Below are positions 1-8,280 of a DNA stretch of 64,000 nucleotides, in pieces; position 1 is the stretch's first letter, and the number at the start of each line of letters is the position of its first letter. The stretch is from Planomonospora sp. ID82291 (lineage in GTDB: Bacteria; Actinomycetota; Actinomycetes; Streptosporangiales; Streptosporangiaceae): NCBI RefSeq assembly GCF_015711645.1, contig NZ_JABTEX010000009.1:1-64000 (forward strand), given 5' to 3'. The notes under the pieces are model-generated. The model saw only the letters and a list, made by a program, of their open reading frames with translations, was not told the origin of the DNA and searched no databases. A program made the translations under genes and the position numbers.

Positions 1-242
1 GCGGAGGCCGGGATCAGCGGTTCAGAGTGATCAGCAAGCAAACGATCACAAGCTACACATTCACCGCGTTCGTATGCAAGATCCACATAAGTAGCAGATA
101 AAGAACGGAAAGTGGTCAAATCGGAAAGATCGCCTTTCCTGATCGACCGCCGGGTGCACTGGCGGCCGGCCGGTCCTCGATCCCAGGACGCCCGGGGGGG
201 AAGGCGGGTCTCGTGAGTCGCGCCGTGCGCCGCGCCGGACGC
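1..242. other. Non-coding start of window
   Basis: No credible gene. The first 150 bases are clearly less GC-rich than the rest. A small hairpin (GGAAAG at 123-128, CTTTCC at 134-139, five-base loop) is the only structure seen. The stretch leads into the half-site array that precedes the recombinase gene, so it may be part of an element junction. Confidence 0.4.
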
Positions 243-357
243 TGTTTCATAGGCGACCGCCTATGAAACAGCGCGGCCGGGACCGGCCATCCAGGGCGGA
301 CCGTGTTTCATAGGTCGATGCAAACACCTTGCTGATTGAAACATATCCGTGAAACAG
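243..357. promoter_or_regulatory. Candidate res recombination site (array of TGTTTCA/TGAAACA half-sites)
   Basis: A 28-bp segment (243-270) begins TGTTTCATAGG and ends with its exact complement CCTATGAAACA, around a six-base centre; the perfect arms extend to 241-272. A second TGTTTCATAGG lies at 304-314, with inverted TGAAACA partners at 337-343 and 350-356. The recombinase gene starts at 365. In Tn3-family systems the res site lies next to the resolvase gene and has three subsites, the crossover site I being about 28 bp. The layout here fits that, but assignment of subsites II and III is inference, and the array may also act as an autoregulatory operator. Confidence 0.5.
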
Positions 358-364
358 TGGCGGG

Positions 365-1249
365 GTGAGCGACGACTTCCTGCGCGTCGAAGAGCGCGAC
401 TGCCCGATGTCCTCCTGCGCCGCCCCCGCGGGCTCGCCCTGCCGGACCGGCAAGGGGCGGGTGGCCGCCCAGTACCACACCGCCCGGTTCCGGCTCGTGC
501 CCGCCCTGGCCAAGGCCCTGTCCGTGCCGACCCCGCCGGTCCGCAGGCCCGGCACCGTCTGGACCGAGCTGCCCCGCCCGGCATCGGCCGCCGCCCCACC
601 GGCCGGGCGCATGCGGATCGGCTACGCCCGCGCCTCCACCGCCCGCCAGTCCCTGGACGTCCAGATCGACTCCCTGGCCGCGGCCGGGGTCGCCAAGGTC
701 TTCTCCGAGAAGATCTCCACCCGCGCCACCAGCCGCCCCGAGCTCGAGCGGGCCGTCGCCCTGGCCCGCGACATGCGCGCCGCCGGAGCCGCGGTCACCC
801 TCGTGGTGCACGAGCACAAGCGGCTGGGGCGCGGCATCGAGCTGGCCGCGCTGGCCGAACAACTGCGCGCCGCCGGCATCGGTCTGGAGTTCCTGTCCGG
901 CGAGCTGCAGGGCAGCCACGACCCCTCCGGCATCGTCTTCACCGTGCTGGCCGCCTTGAGCGGCATGGAGCGCGAGTACATCCGCGAGCGCACCCTGGAA
1001 GGCCATGAATCCGCCCGCACCCGCGGCAAGACCATCGGCGGCGCGGCCGTCACCGACGAGGCCATGCTGTCGATGGCCCTGCACCTGCGCGAGCAGGGGA
1101 TGAGCCTGCGCGACATCGCCGGTTGCCTCGTCATCACCAAGGGCAAGAAGAAGGGCCGCCACCCCTCAGCCGCGACCGTCCTGCGCCTGCTGCGCGAGCA
1201 TGACGAGACGACCGCCGCCGCGGCGGCGGAGAACGTGCCGCCCGTCTAG
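365..1249 (+). CDS. Serine recombinase (resolvase/invertase family) with N-terminal zinc-finger-like extension
   Basis: Small serine recombinase of 294 residues that should cut and rejoin DNA through a phosphoserine intermediate. The catalytic domain starts at about residue 84 with GYARASTARQSLDVQ; Ser91 is the expected nucleophile, and the EREYIRERT stretch is typical of the E helix. Before it lies an extension with Cys13, Cys18, Cys26 and His38, which looks like a small zinc-binding module known from actinobacterial recombinases. The C-terminal part (about residues 225-285) fits a helix-turn-helix. Start is GTG at 365. An array of inverted half-sites directly upstream is its likely target. 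It may resolve a transposon or plasmid, though no transposase partner or plasmid backbone is visible inside the window. Confidence 0.85.
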   Translation: MSDDFLRVEERDCPMSSCAAPAGSPCRTGKGRVAAQYHTARFRLVPALAKALSVPTPPVRRPGTVWTELPRPASAAAPPAGRMRIGYARASTARQSLDVQIDSLAAAGVAKVFSEKISTRATSRPELERAVALARDMRAAGAAVTLVVHEHKRLGRGIELAALAEQLRAAGIGLEFLSGELQGSHDPSGIVFTVLAALSGMEREYIRERTLEGHESARTRGKTIGGAAVTDEAMLSMALHLREQGMSLRDIAGCLVITKGKKKGRHPSAATVLRLLREHDETTAAAAAENVPPV

Positions 1250-1303
1250 GGAAGGCAGGCCGCTGCCCGGCCCGCTGGCGATGACCGGCTCACCTGGGAG
1301 GGG

Positions 1304-1573
1304 GTGCGCCCGGCCCCGCGCCGGCTGGAGAACGGCTACCGGGTGGCGCGGCGGTCCGGCGACGGGCGCCGCTACCTGCTGCCGTCCGGCAGCGAGACGC
1401 CGATCGGCTACGCCGAGACCGACGGTAGTCGCTGGAGTGCCCGCACGATGGACCACGAGCCGGTTGAGGTGGACGCCGTCTGCGGCTCCCACGCCCGCCA
1501 GGCCGACGCCCTGGCCGCCCTGGACCGCCACCACCGCACCCGGCCCACCACCGCCCCGCAGCCCGGCACCTGA
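1304..1573 (+). CDS. Hypothetical protein, 89 aa
   Basis: Unrecognised short protein with normal high-GC codon use. It contains a compact stretch with GYRVARRSGDGRRYLLPSG and a later Cys-Gly-Ser-His; no membrane segment. It is in the same frame as the recombinase and begins 54 bases after that stop codon. The sequence between the stop and this GTG also reads as plausible protein, so an upstream start or an ancient stop mutation is possible. A GGAGG lies only two bases before the GTG, which is too close for a normal ribosome site, so the start is uncertain. Confidence 0.45.
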   Translation: MRPAPRRLENGYRVARRSGDGRRYLLPSGSETPIGYAETDGSRWSARTMDHEPVEVDAVCGSHARQADALAALDRHHRTRPTTAPQPGT

Positions 1574-1848
1574 CCCGCCTGCCGTGCTGCGGAGACGGCT
1601 GGCCCGTGGTCATCGGCGGCCCGAGCGCCTATACCGGGCTGCGGTCGATGCCGGGAGCGATGACGAACTGATCCGTTTCATTGAGCGCCGCAGTGACGGG
1701 TCGGGGGAGAATCAGGACCTGCGGTACGGGCTGGAGCCGGACGGTACTCCGTCCGGCTCATGGTGATGGTCGCGGTCGTCGACTCCTTGCCCGTGTCTTC
1801 GCGCCGATCGGCCGGCTCGATGCTTTCTGGCTCCTGATAAAGGCGGAC
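1574..1848. other. Short gene-free stretch with a hairpin
   Basis: No convincing gene. Open frames run through it but lack recognisable domains or a ribosome site. The only clear element is the stem-loop at 1734-1759, listed separately. Confidence 0.4.
1734..1759 (+). terminator. Hairpin terminator candidate
   Basis: Perfect 11-bp arms, GAGCCGGACGG at 1734-1744 and CCGTCCGGCTC at 1749-1759, closed by the tetraloop tact. It lies between the recombinase region and the convergent membrane-protein genes and could stop transcription from both sides. No U-tract follows, as is usual in high-GC actinomycetes. Confidence 0.6.
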
Positions 1849-2373
1849 TTATTCCGGGTCAACGGAAGGCAGACGTCCTGCCTCACCGGTACCGGCGTCC
1901 TTCGCCGTGGACCTTCCCGCGGCGATCAACCCGATGGCCATGATCAGCCCGTACACCAGGAAGGGCCAGCCGTACGGCTGGCGGGGCGCCCACTGGTCGG
2001 AGACGATCGCCACTCCCGTCAGAAGAACGGCCGCCGTCAGCGCCCAGCCCACCACCTGTCCCGCCAGACGGGTGCGCCGCCACATCAGCAGGAGCGCCAG
2101 GACCAGGGCCGTGGCGATCCCCGGCCAGCCCATCTCGACGTACTCCCAGCCGTAGGCGAGGTCATCGTGCCGCTGACCGATGATCGCGTCGTATACCGAG
2201 TCCCCGACGAGGGAGAGCGGGAAGGCCATCAGGAGCATGCACAGACTCCCGTACAGGCCATCGCCGAGGTGGCCGTCTTGGGTCAGCCAGGTCAGCGTGA
2301 GCACGGCCGCCGCGTACGCGCAGACGACCAACGCCGCGGGCAGGCCGTGGAGGCGGGCGAGGACTCGAATCAT
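1849..2373 (-). CDS. Small membrane protein, tandem paralogue 1
   Basis: About 174 residues with four predicted membrane segments. I chose the ATG at 2373 because the hydrophobic protein begins there (MIRVLARLHG); a longer frame reaches 2430. It shares a common architecture with the protein encoded immediately upstream: a segment reading DGHLGDGLYGS, a following PLSLVG, and later APRQPYGWPFLVYG before the last helix. The function is not recognised. The pair looks like a recent tandem duplication that has diverged, and the genes are probably cotranscribed. Confidence 0.65.
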   Translation of the reverse strand: MIRVLARLHGLPAALVVCAYAAAVLTLTWLTQDGHLGDGLYGSLCMLLMAFPLSLVGDSVYDAIIGQRHDDLAYGWEYVEMGWPGIATALVLALLLMWRRTRLAGQVVGWALTAAVLLTGVAIVSDQWAPRQPYGWPFLVYGLIMAIGLIAAGRSTAKDAGTGEAGRLPSVDPE

Positions 2374-2426
2374 GGGATGCCTTCCAAAGATGGCCACGTC
2401 ATGGCCAAGACGGCAGCACGGTGGTC

Positions 2427-3140
2427 TCACCGGTGATCAGCGTCCGGCTGCGCTGCCGCTGCACCGCCACCGCGGCGGTGCACCGGTCCGGCTGCCCGGT
2501 CACCGGTGGCTTGGCCGTCGCGGTGGCGGCCGCCGCCTGGAGGCGGGCGCCGATCCGGGCGGGGCCGCAGTTCGCCGCAGGGATTCGATCGTGCGCGGTG
2601 GCCGATGAACAGGAGGGCGGCAAGGGCCACGAGCTGCATTATTCCGCAGGCCAGGAGGGGGGCGCCGTAGGGTTGTCGCGGCGGCCAGCCGCTGTTGGCG
2701 ATGGTCCGGCCGAAGTAGATCATGAGCGCCGCGCCGGTCACGGCCATCGACACGCCAAGACGCGTCGGTCGCCGATGGGAGGTCGTCCGCATCAGCCAGG
2801 CCATCCAGAGCGCTTGAATCACCCCGGGGCCCACCATCAGGAGAAATCCCCACGGCTCGGCCATGGATGACTCCTGTGCGGCCAGGAGTTCCGCGGCGGG
2901 GATGCCGATCGCCTTGCCGATGAGGGAGAGCGGAAGCGTCAGCACGAGGATGAGCAGGTCTCCGTACATCATGTCGCCCAGTTGGCCGCTGTGGGTCCAC
3001 CGGGCCAGCATGATCACTGCTCCCGCGTAGGGCAGGGCGGCGCAGACGGCGAGTCCGTTGAGGATGATGTGCGTCCTTGTCCGCCTCGTGGTGCGCCGCT
3101 GCGGGGCGGCGCGCGGTACGGCGGGGAGGGGTTGACCCAC
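2427..3140 (-). CDS. Small membrane protein, tandem paralogue 2
   Basis: Up to 237 residues. The first about 180 form a four-helix membrane protein with SGQLGDMMYGD, LPLSLIG and PPRQPYGAPLLACG, matching the downstream neighbour at the same relative positions. The last about 55 residues are Arg/Pro/Gly-rich and have no counterpart in the paralogue, so the true C terminus may have been lost or frame-shifted. Start GTG 3140 lacks a clear ribosome site. Function unknown. Confidence 0.6.
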   Translation of the reverse strand: MGQPLPAVPRAAPQRRTTRRTRTHIILNGLAVCAALPYAGAVIMLARWTHSGQLGDMMYGDLLILVLTLPLSLIGKAIGIPAAELLAAQESSMAEPWGFLLMVGPGVIQALWMAWLMRTTSHRRPTRLGVSMAVTGAALMIYFGRTIANSGWPPRQPYGAPLLACGIMQLVALAALLFIGHRARSNPCGELRPRPDRRPPPGGGRHRDGQATGDRAAGPVHRRGGGAAAAQPDADHR

Positions 3141-3548
3141 GACATGCTCGCAAGCTGGTAGGAGGAAGTGGAGTAACCGTACGGACGCCGTCCGGGTGCG
3201 TGATGCCGGCGTTATGCCCGGCGACCGCGATCTACGCCCGCTTGACGCGGGTGGCGCGGGTCACCCTCGCGGGCAGGTGCGGCCGGGCCGTCGTGCGGGT
3301 GCGGCGTGGTTGCGGGGCGAAAGCGTGCCTCGGCGGGCCGCTGATCGGGTGCCCTGGGCATGCTCGCGGGTGAGGTGCGTCATAGGCGGGCCGGTGTGGC
3401 CGGGGTGGTGGAGATCGGTGAAGCTTTGCCTGGCTTTACCTTGTTTGCTGTTTGCCGCCCCACCTATTTGCCCTTTTTCCTTCTCTCGCTCACTCTGAAT
3501 GGGCCTTTGATCCTTTGGGTTGCGTCTTGCGTGGTTTCAGGCGTTTCG
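3141..3548. other. Gene-free stretch, AT-richer pocket next to IS remnant
   Basis: No gene supported. A hairpin-like pair (GGTGAAGC 3417-3424, GCTTTACC 3433-3440, with one G-T pair) is followed by a T-rich run, so it may be an intrinsic terminator or part of an insertion-sequence end. Composition from 3420 to 3540 is unusually AT-rich for this window, consistent with foreign DNA. Confidence 0.35.
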
Positions 3549-3640
3549 TCAGGTTGGGGTGGATTCTTTGGTGAGGCGGCGGCTCATGATGTCGATCATC
3601 GCGAGGTGGATCATGGCTTCGGAGCGGTCGGGCCGCGGGC
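3549..3640 (-). pseudogene. IS5-like transposase, C-terminal fragment
   Basis: Reverse-strand translation gives RSEAMIHLAMIDIMSRR followed by LTKESTPT and a TGA at 3551-3549. This closely resembles the C-terminal end of IS5-family (DDE) transposases of actinobacteria. Nothing of the catalytic core remains. It is joined directly to the truncated MFS gene in a different frame, so the insertion or a later deletion most likely removed the end of that gene. No terminal inverted repeat could be fixed by eye. Confidence 0.6.
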
Positions 3641-4334
3641 ATGGCCATGGTCAGTCCGGCACTGCCGATGACCAGCGCGGGCAGGATTTCGAGATAGCCC
3701 GTGTCGGTGTCGGCGACCACGGCGATCCAGCCCATGCCCAGTGTCTGCAGCAGCAGCCCTCCGACCACGAACGTCCGCTCGCCGACCTTGTCGGCCAACC
3801 GGCCGGCGATCGGCGCGCACACCATCAGCGTCCCGGTCCACGGCATCAGCCGCAGGCCGGCGCCGAGCGGCCCTTCACCGTGCACGGTCTGGAAATACTG
3901 CGCGAGGAAGAACATCGTGCCGTACAGCGAAGCGAACACGCAGAAGTTCGCCGGGTTGGCCGTGGCGAAGCACTGATCAGGGTGAGCGACAGCGGCAGCA
4001 CCATCGCGGCACCGGCGCCCTGCAACGCCCGGGCCGCGACCAGAGCGGCGATGGTCGGGGACAGCGCGCAGGCCGCCGATGCGACGGTGAACACCGCCAG
4101 CCCGGCGGCGAACATGCGGCGGCGGCCGAACCGGTCACCCAGGGCCGCTCCGGTCGGCAGCAGCACCGCGAACGTCAGATTGTACGCGTTGACGGTCCAC
4201 TCGAGCGATTCGAGCGACGCCGCCAGATCCTGCCGGATCGTGCCGAGAGCCGTCGTCACGACCAAGCTGTCCAGGGCCATCATGAACGACGCCACTGAGG
4301 TTATACCCAGTACCCACGCCTGATCGGACGTCAT
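3638..4334 (-). pseudogene. MFS drug-efflux transporter (DHA2/EmrB type), internally deleted and truncated
   Basis: Starts normally at ATG 4334 behind GGAGG. The first about 125 residues carry the first helices of a 14-helix proton-driven exporter, with LDSLVVTTAL, GDRFGRRR and ALQGAGAAMVLPLSLTLISA. At about 3975 the frame changes and the sequence jumps to a later part of the family (ANPANFCVFASLYG, PLGAGLRLMPW, PIAGRLADKVGER), so roughly 130-140 residues are missing. It breaks off after GLTMAMPAA, where an IS5-like fragment begins. An internal deletion, a frameshift and a lost C terminus make it non-functional. Confidence 0.75.
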
Positions 4335-4939
4335 CCGTCCTCCGTCACCGCTCACCGCTTCTTCTTTCTGCTCGGACCTTCTCCGGACACGCGGTCGGAC
4401 GCCGTTCGCCGGAATCCTGCGGGTCCGCCGTCTGTTTCTGTGCATGGCTTTCTGCACGTGCTCCGCGGGCACGCCGCCGGATACACGCGTCGGGCCTCCG
4501 GCCTCCGCGCGACCGGTCAAGTGCGCAGCGATCGCGGGAGATGGCCGGTCCGGTTCCCCGCCCGAGTGCCGTAGTCGCTCGGCCCGCCCGCGCGATGCGG
4601 CCCCGGCGATACACGCGTCCACCGACCCTTGGAACACCCCGGCCTCGGCTCAGCCGCTGAACCGGGAGTAGAGCGCGGACCAGGGCCCGTAGCGTTCGGG
4701 GACATCACGCCGACCGGACCCGGTGCGCAACCGCCGCTGAGAACCCGCCGACGGGTCGGCGGCCCGCGCCCGTTCGTGGCGGCGTGCCTGTGACGGACCT
4801 CCCGGGCCGAAGCCCGCGCCAGGCGGACGGAACCCGCGCTGAGCGGATGGCCCGCCCGGCGGCGCCCGCCGTACCGTTCTCATCAGGCGCCGATCGACCA
4901 TCCACCAAAGAGAAGACCCTGGAGAAGGGACATCCCACC
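4335..4939. other. Gene-poor stretch upstream of the monooxygenase
   Basis: Several overlapping frames are open because of the base composition, but none shows a domain. A short reverse-strand piece at 4650-4736 looks like an IS5-type transposase fragment and is listed separately. The last about 100 bases should hold the promoter of the monooxygenase operon, but no convincing -35/-10 pair was found. Confidence 0.4.
4650..4736 (-). pseudogene. IS5-like transposase, N-terminal-region fragment
   Basis: Reads RRLRTGSGRRDVPERYGPW and then SALYSRFSG before a stop. This matches the conserved early motif of IS5-family transposases (RLRTG..WRDLPERYGPW...). It is on the same strand as the C-terminal fragment at 3549-3640, with the broken MFS gene in between, as though the two ends of one element flank foreign DNA. 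It is too short to say whether both pieces come from the same copy. Confidence 0.5.
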
Positions 4940-6172
4940 ATGCGCAGAATCCTCATCGTCGGCGCCGGGCAGGCGGGCCTCCACCTGGCCCTCGGCCTGC
5001 TCCGCAACGGCTACGACGTCACCGTCGTCTCCAACCGGACCCCGCAGGACATCCGGAACGGCCGGGTCATGTCCGGCCAGGCCATGTTCGGCACGGCCCT
5101 CGGGCTCGAACGCGACCTCGGCCTGGACCTGTGGGCGGGCGAGTGCCCGCCGATCGACGGGATCCAGCTCACCGTCCCCGGCCCGGACGGCGGCCGGGCG
5201 ATCCACTGGGCGGCCCGGCTCGACACGCCCGCCCGCTCGGTCGACCAGCGGCTGAAGATGCCCGCCTGGATGGCCGAGGTCGAGCGGCTCGGCGGCAAAC
5301 TCGTCATCCACGACGCCGGGGTCGGCGACCTGGAGGAGTACGCCGCCGAGTACGACCTCGTCATGGTCGCCGCGGGCAAGGGGCCGATCGCCTCGCTGTT
5401 CGAGCGGGACGCCGCCCGCTCGCCGTACGACGCCCCGCAGCGGGCCCTGGCCGTGACCTACGTCACCGGCCTGACGCCGCGGCCGGAGCACTCCGCGGTC
5501 TGCTTCAACCTGATCCCGGGCGTCGGCGAGTACTTCGTCTTCCCGGCCCTCACCGCCGCGGGCCCCTGCGAGATCATGGTCTTCGAGGGGGTGCCCGGCG
5601 GGCCGATGGACTGCTGGGGCGACGTGCGCACCCCCGCCGAGCACCTGGCCCGGAGCCGGCGGATCCTGGAGACCTTCCTGCCGTGGGAGGCCGAGCGCTG
5701 CGCCGACGCGGCGCTCACCGACGACGGCGGCGTACTGACCGGCCGCTTCGCCCCGGTCGTGCGCCGACCGGTCGCGACGCTGCCCTCGGGCGCGCCGGTC
5801 CTGGGGGTCGCCGACGTCGTCGTGCTCAACGACCCCATCACCGGCCAGGGGTCCAACAACGCCGCCAGGTGCGCCGCCTCCTACCTGGCGGGCATCCTGG
5901 AGCACGGCGGGCGGCCGTTCGACGCGGCCTGGATGGAGGAGACCTTCGAGCGCTACTGGGAGGGGGCCCGGCACGTCACCGCCTGGACGAACGCGCTGCT
6001 CGCGCCCCCGCCGCCGCACGTCCTGGAGATCCTGCAGGCCGCCGGCCGGGTGCCGGAGGTGGCCTCGCGCTTCGTCAACGGCTTCGACGACCCGGCGGAC
6101 TTCTCCGAGTGGTTCATGGACCCCGTCTCGGCGGGCGGCTACCTGGCGCGCACCGGCGCCCGAGGGGAGTGA
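4940..6172 (+). CDS. FAD-dependent styrene/indole-type monooxygenase, oxygenase component
   Basis: A 410-residue single-component-oxygenase subunit of the StyA/indole monooxygenase group. Members use FADH2 delivered by a separate reductase to epoxidise vinyl-aromatic or indole substrates. The N terminus is a dinucleotide-binding fold (VGAGQAGLHLALGL, residues about 7-20), and the late DPITGQGSNNA motif is the FAD-contacting region of this flavoprotein class. Start ATG 4940 was chosen because GGAGAAGGGA lies nine bases before it and the Rossmann fold begins at once; an upstream in-frame extension has no support. The flavin reductase follows after six bases, so the two form an operon. No styrene-oxide isomerase or phenylacetaldehyde dehydrogenase is nearby, so the substrate is open. 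Confidence 0.85.
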   Translation: MRRILIVGAGQAGLHLALGLLRNGYDVTVVSNRTPQDIRNGRVMSGQAMFGTALGLERDLGLDLWAGECPPIDGIQLTVPGPDGGRAIHWAARLDTPARSVDQRLKMPAWMAEVERLGGKLVIHDAGVGDLEEYAAEYDLVMVAAGKGPIASLFERDAARSPYDAPQRALAVTYVTGLTPRPEHSAVCFNLIPGVGEYFVFPALTAAGPCEIMVFEGVPGGPMDCWGDVRTPAEHLARSRRILETFLPWEAERCADAALTDDGGVLTGRFAPVVRRPVATLPSGAPVLGVADVVVLNDPITGQGSNNAARCAASYLAGILEHGGRPFDAAWMEETFERYWEGARHVTAWTNALLAPPPPHVLEILQAAGRVPEVASRFVNGFDDPADFSEWFMDPVSAGGYLARTGARGE

Positions 6173-6178
6173 GCGGCC

Positions 6179-6676
6179 GTGCGATCCCTGCGCGAGGCCC
6201 TCGGGCAGTACGCGACCGGGGTGGCGGTGGTCACCGCCGCCGCCCCGGGCGGCGACCTGGCCGGGGTCACCGTCAACTCCTTCACCTCGGTCTCGCTCGA
6301 CCCGCCCCTGGTGCTGTGGTGCCTGGCCCGGAGCTCTCCCAGCGCGCCCGTCTTCCTGCGGGCCGGGCGGTTCGCGGTCAACGTCCTGGCCGAGGACCAG
6401 GACCACCTGTCACGGCGGTTCGCCACGCCGCTGCCCGACAAGTTCGCCGGGGTGGAGACACTGCCCGGTCCCGGCGGCGCACCGCTGCTCGCCGGGACGC
6501 TGGCGTCCTTCGCCTGCCGTACGGCGACCGTGCACGAGGGCGGCGACCACCTCATCCTCGTCGGGGAGGTCGAGCGCTTCCACCGCGCGGAGGGCGCGCC
6601 GCTGGTCTTCCACGCGGGGCGCTACCGCTCCGCGGCGCCCCTCGGCCTCGTCCCGGCTCCGGCGCGCTGCGCCTAG
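6179..6676 (+). CDS. Flavin reductase (StyB/HpaC-like)
   Basis: A 165-residue NAD(P)H:flavin oxidoreductase of the FMN-binding split-barrel family that should supply reduced flavin to the oxygenase next door. It begins with LREALGQYATGVAVVTA and has GVTVNSFTSVSLDPPLVLWCL, both standard for this family. Start GTG 6179 lies six bases after the oxygenase stop, which points to translational coupling. Length is normal for the family. Confidence 0.88.
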   Translation: MRSLREALGQYATGVAVVTAAAPGGDLAGVTVNSFTSVSLDPPLVLWCLARSSPSAPVFLRAGRFAVNVLAEDQDHLSRRFATPLPDKFAGVETLPGPGGAPLLAGTLASFACRTATVHEGGDHLILVGEVERFHRAEGAPLVFHAGRYRSAAPLGLVPAPARCA

Positions 6677-6701
6677 CGCACCGGCGGGCATGCGTCACCG
6701 G

Positions 6702-6776
6702 CCCGCTCCGGCGGGTGCCGCACCCCGGGGCGCCGGCGTCACGTCACCGACGCGCCGGGGCGGGCCGGACGGCCCG
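6702..6776. terminator. Paired small hairpins between convergent genes
   Basis: CCCGC-tccg-GCGGG at 6702-6715 and CGGGCC-ggac-GGCCCG at 6761-6776 lie in the 118-base gap between the flavin reductase and the convergent CHAP gene. Position and tight loops suggest a bidirectional terminator; stems are short. Confidence 0.35.
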
Positions 6777-6794
6777 CGACGGCGGACGGGGACG

Positions 6795-7532
6795 TCACCA
6801 GCCCGCTCCGGCGGCCCGCGCGGGGGCGCCGGAGCGGGGCCCCCAGATCGCGGGGTAGTCCGGGTAGCCGTATCCGACGACCTCGCCCTCGGACCGGATG
6901 CGCCGCTCGACCCGGCCGTTGTCGGTGTTGCCCTCGACCGTGGTGATCGTGCCGTCGCCGTTGTCCCGCTTCACCAGGCCCATGTGGTCGATCCGGTAGA
7001 CGCCCTCGCCGCCGTCCCCGTCGATGTCGAAGAAGACGACGGCACCGGGGGCGGGGGCGTTGCCCCAGCGCCCGTCGAGCTGGAACCGCCTGGCCCAGGT
7101 GACGACGTAGACGTCCGAGCCGACCGTGGACCGCAGTCCCGCCTGCTCGCCGACCCAGGCGACGAACATCGCGCACCAGGGGGCGTTGGCGTAGGCCCGG
7201 ATGCTGTGGCCGTCGCGGGCCGCGGTCTCCCAGGCCCGGGAGGTCTCCATGTACCAGGCGTGGAACTTCGTGCCGCCGCCGTCGGCGTCCTCCCGGATGC
7301 CGACCTGCTGCTCGGCCACGCTGAGCATCCGGGCCACCGCCGCCTGCGGAGCCCGGCCCGCGGGCCAGTACGGCACGGCCTGGGCGAGCGGGCCGGTCCG
7401 GGAGCCCGGCGGGACGCCGGAGGTCAGGGCGGGGACGCCGACGAGGGCCGCCCCCGCGACGAGCACCGCGCTGAGGGCCAGCCGGGGAAGGAGGGAGGGG
7501 GGGAGGGAACAGGGAAAACGATCATGGATCAT
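6795..7532 (-). CDS. Secreted CHAP-domain protein (cysteine amidohydrolase-like)
   Basis: A 245-residue exported protein. A hydrophobic segment at residues about 15-38 is the signal peptide. The rest is a CHAP/NlpC-P60-like domain: Cys120 in APWCAMFVAW, His183 in RIDHMGLV and Glu200 in TTVEGN fit the catalytic Cys-His-polar set, and GAVVFFDIDGDG is the usual strand before the histidine. Members cut peptide bonds in peptidoglycan or act on small peptides. Start ATG 7532 is preceded by AAGGAG. A paralogue with the same three motifs lies at 12765-13682. Confidence 0.8.
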   Translation of the reverse strand: MIHDRFPCSLPPSLLPRLALSAVLVAGAALVGVPALTSGVPPGSRTGPLAQAVPYWPAGRAPQAAVARMLSVAEQQVGIREDADGGGTKFHAWYMETSRAWETAARDGHSIRAYANAPWCAMFVAWVGEQAGLRSTVGSDVYVVTWARRFQLDGRWGNAPAPGAVVFFDIDGDGGEGVYRIDHMGLVKRDNGDGTITTVEGNTDNGRVERRIRSEGEVVGYGYPDYPAIWGPRSGAPARAAGAGW

Positions 7533-7672
7533 CCCGGGTTCGCTCCTTGTCTCCGCGCCGCCTGCCGGGTCGGCCGGCGGATGAGAGAATCGTCGAGAAC
7601 TCCGAGGTCAGTCTAGCATCCGCCCGCTTTGATGATCATCGGGCGAGCCCGGGGCCGGTCCGGCGGACCGGG

Positions 7673-7984
7673 TCAGCCGGTCGTCCGGGCCGGCTCGCGG
7701 CGGGGTTCCTGCTCCGTCGCGGCCGGGGCGGGACGCGGCGTCTCCCGGGTGGGCGCGTCCCGCTCGGGAGACGCCTGCGGGGGAACGCCGTCCTCGATGC
7801 GCCGGACCGTCCGCTCCAGTTCCTCGGCCGTCTCCGCCTCGGCGTGCGACGCGCCGGCCCGCCCCTTCGCGCGGGAGAGGGCCCAGAAGCGACGGGTGTG
7901 CTCGCCGTACCAGACCGTCCACCCGGGCAGTCGCGCGGCCAGCGCCCGCGCCGCGGCGGCGCCTTCGGTGTGCTCTTTCGCCAT
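7673..7984 (-). CDS. Hypothetical small protein, 103 aa
   Basis: Not recognised. Residues 1-65 look folded (LPGWTVWYGEHTRRFWALSR, then an Ala/Glu-rich helix); the remaining third is Pro/Arg/Glu-rich and probably disordered. No membrane segment or metal motif. Start ATG 7984 is preceded by GAGGG; an upstream in-frame ATG at 8065 has poorer context. Confidence 0.6.
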   Translation of the reverse strand: MAKEHTEGAAAARALAARLPGWTVWYGEHTRRFWALSRAKGRAGASHAEAETAEELERTVRRIEDGVPPQASPERDAPTRETPRPAPAATEQEPRREPARTTG

Positions 7985-8169
7985 CGTGACCCTCTTCCGT
8001 GGTGCGCTCCGTCGTGCATCGGCCGGGACGAGTGCCTTACCCGGGAACACCCGTCCCATCCGCACCGGGGGTCGTCGCGGGCCGATTCTTTACCGAAGCA
8101 TCGCGCATCAGGGGGCGTCGTCGCGTGATAACACGCGGAAAGTCAGGAAGCAGTAGTCGTCGGGCCACG

Positions 8170-8280
8170 GCCGCCGCGCACCGGACCGGGTGGCGCGGCG
8201 GCCGCCGCGCACCGGACCGGGTGGCGCGGCGGTCTCCGGCTCAGTCCGGGTGGCGCGGCGGTCTCCGGCTCAGTCCGGGC
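8170..8280. repeat. Short tandem repeats at the 3' end of the glycosylase gene
   Basis: A 31-bp unit (8170-8200) is repeated perfectly at 8201-8231, then a related 29-bp unit (8232-8260) begins to repeat again to 8280. All copies share GTGGCGCGGCGG. The last partial copy runs into the stop codon and final codons of the AlkZ-like gene, so the array may have arisen by slippage and duplicated the gene's tail. No gene is seen from 7985 to 8269. Confidence 0.7.

Noticed and set aside
1200-1766. 188-codon plus-strand frame after the recombinase
   Set aside because: Overlaps the better-supported 89-residue frame and ends in a terminator-like hairpin; composition is shadow-like.
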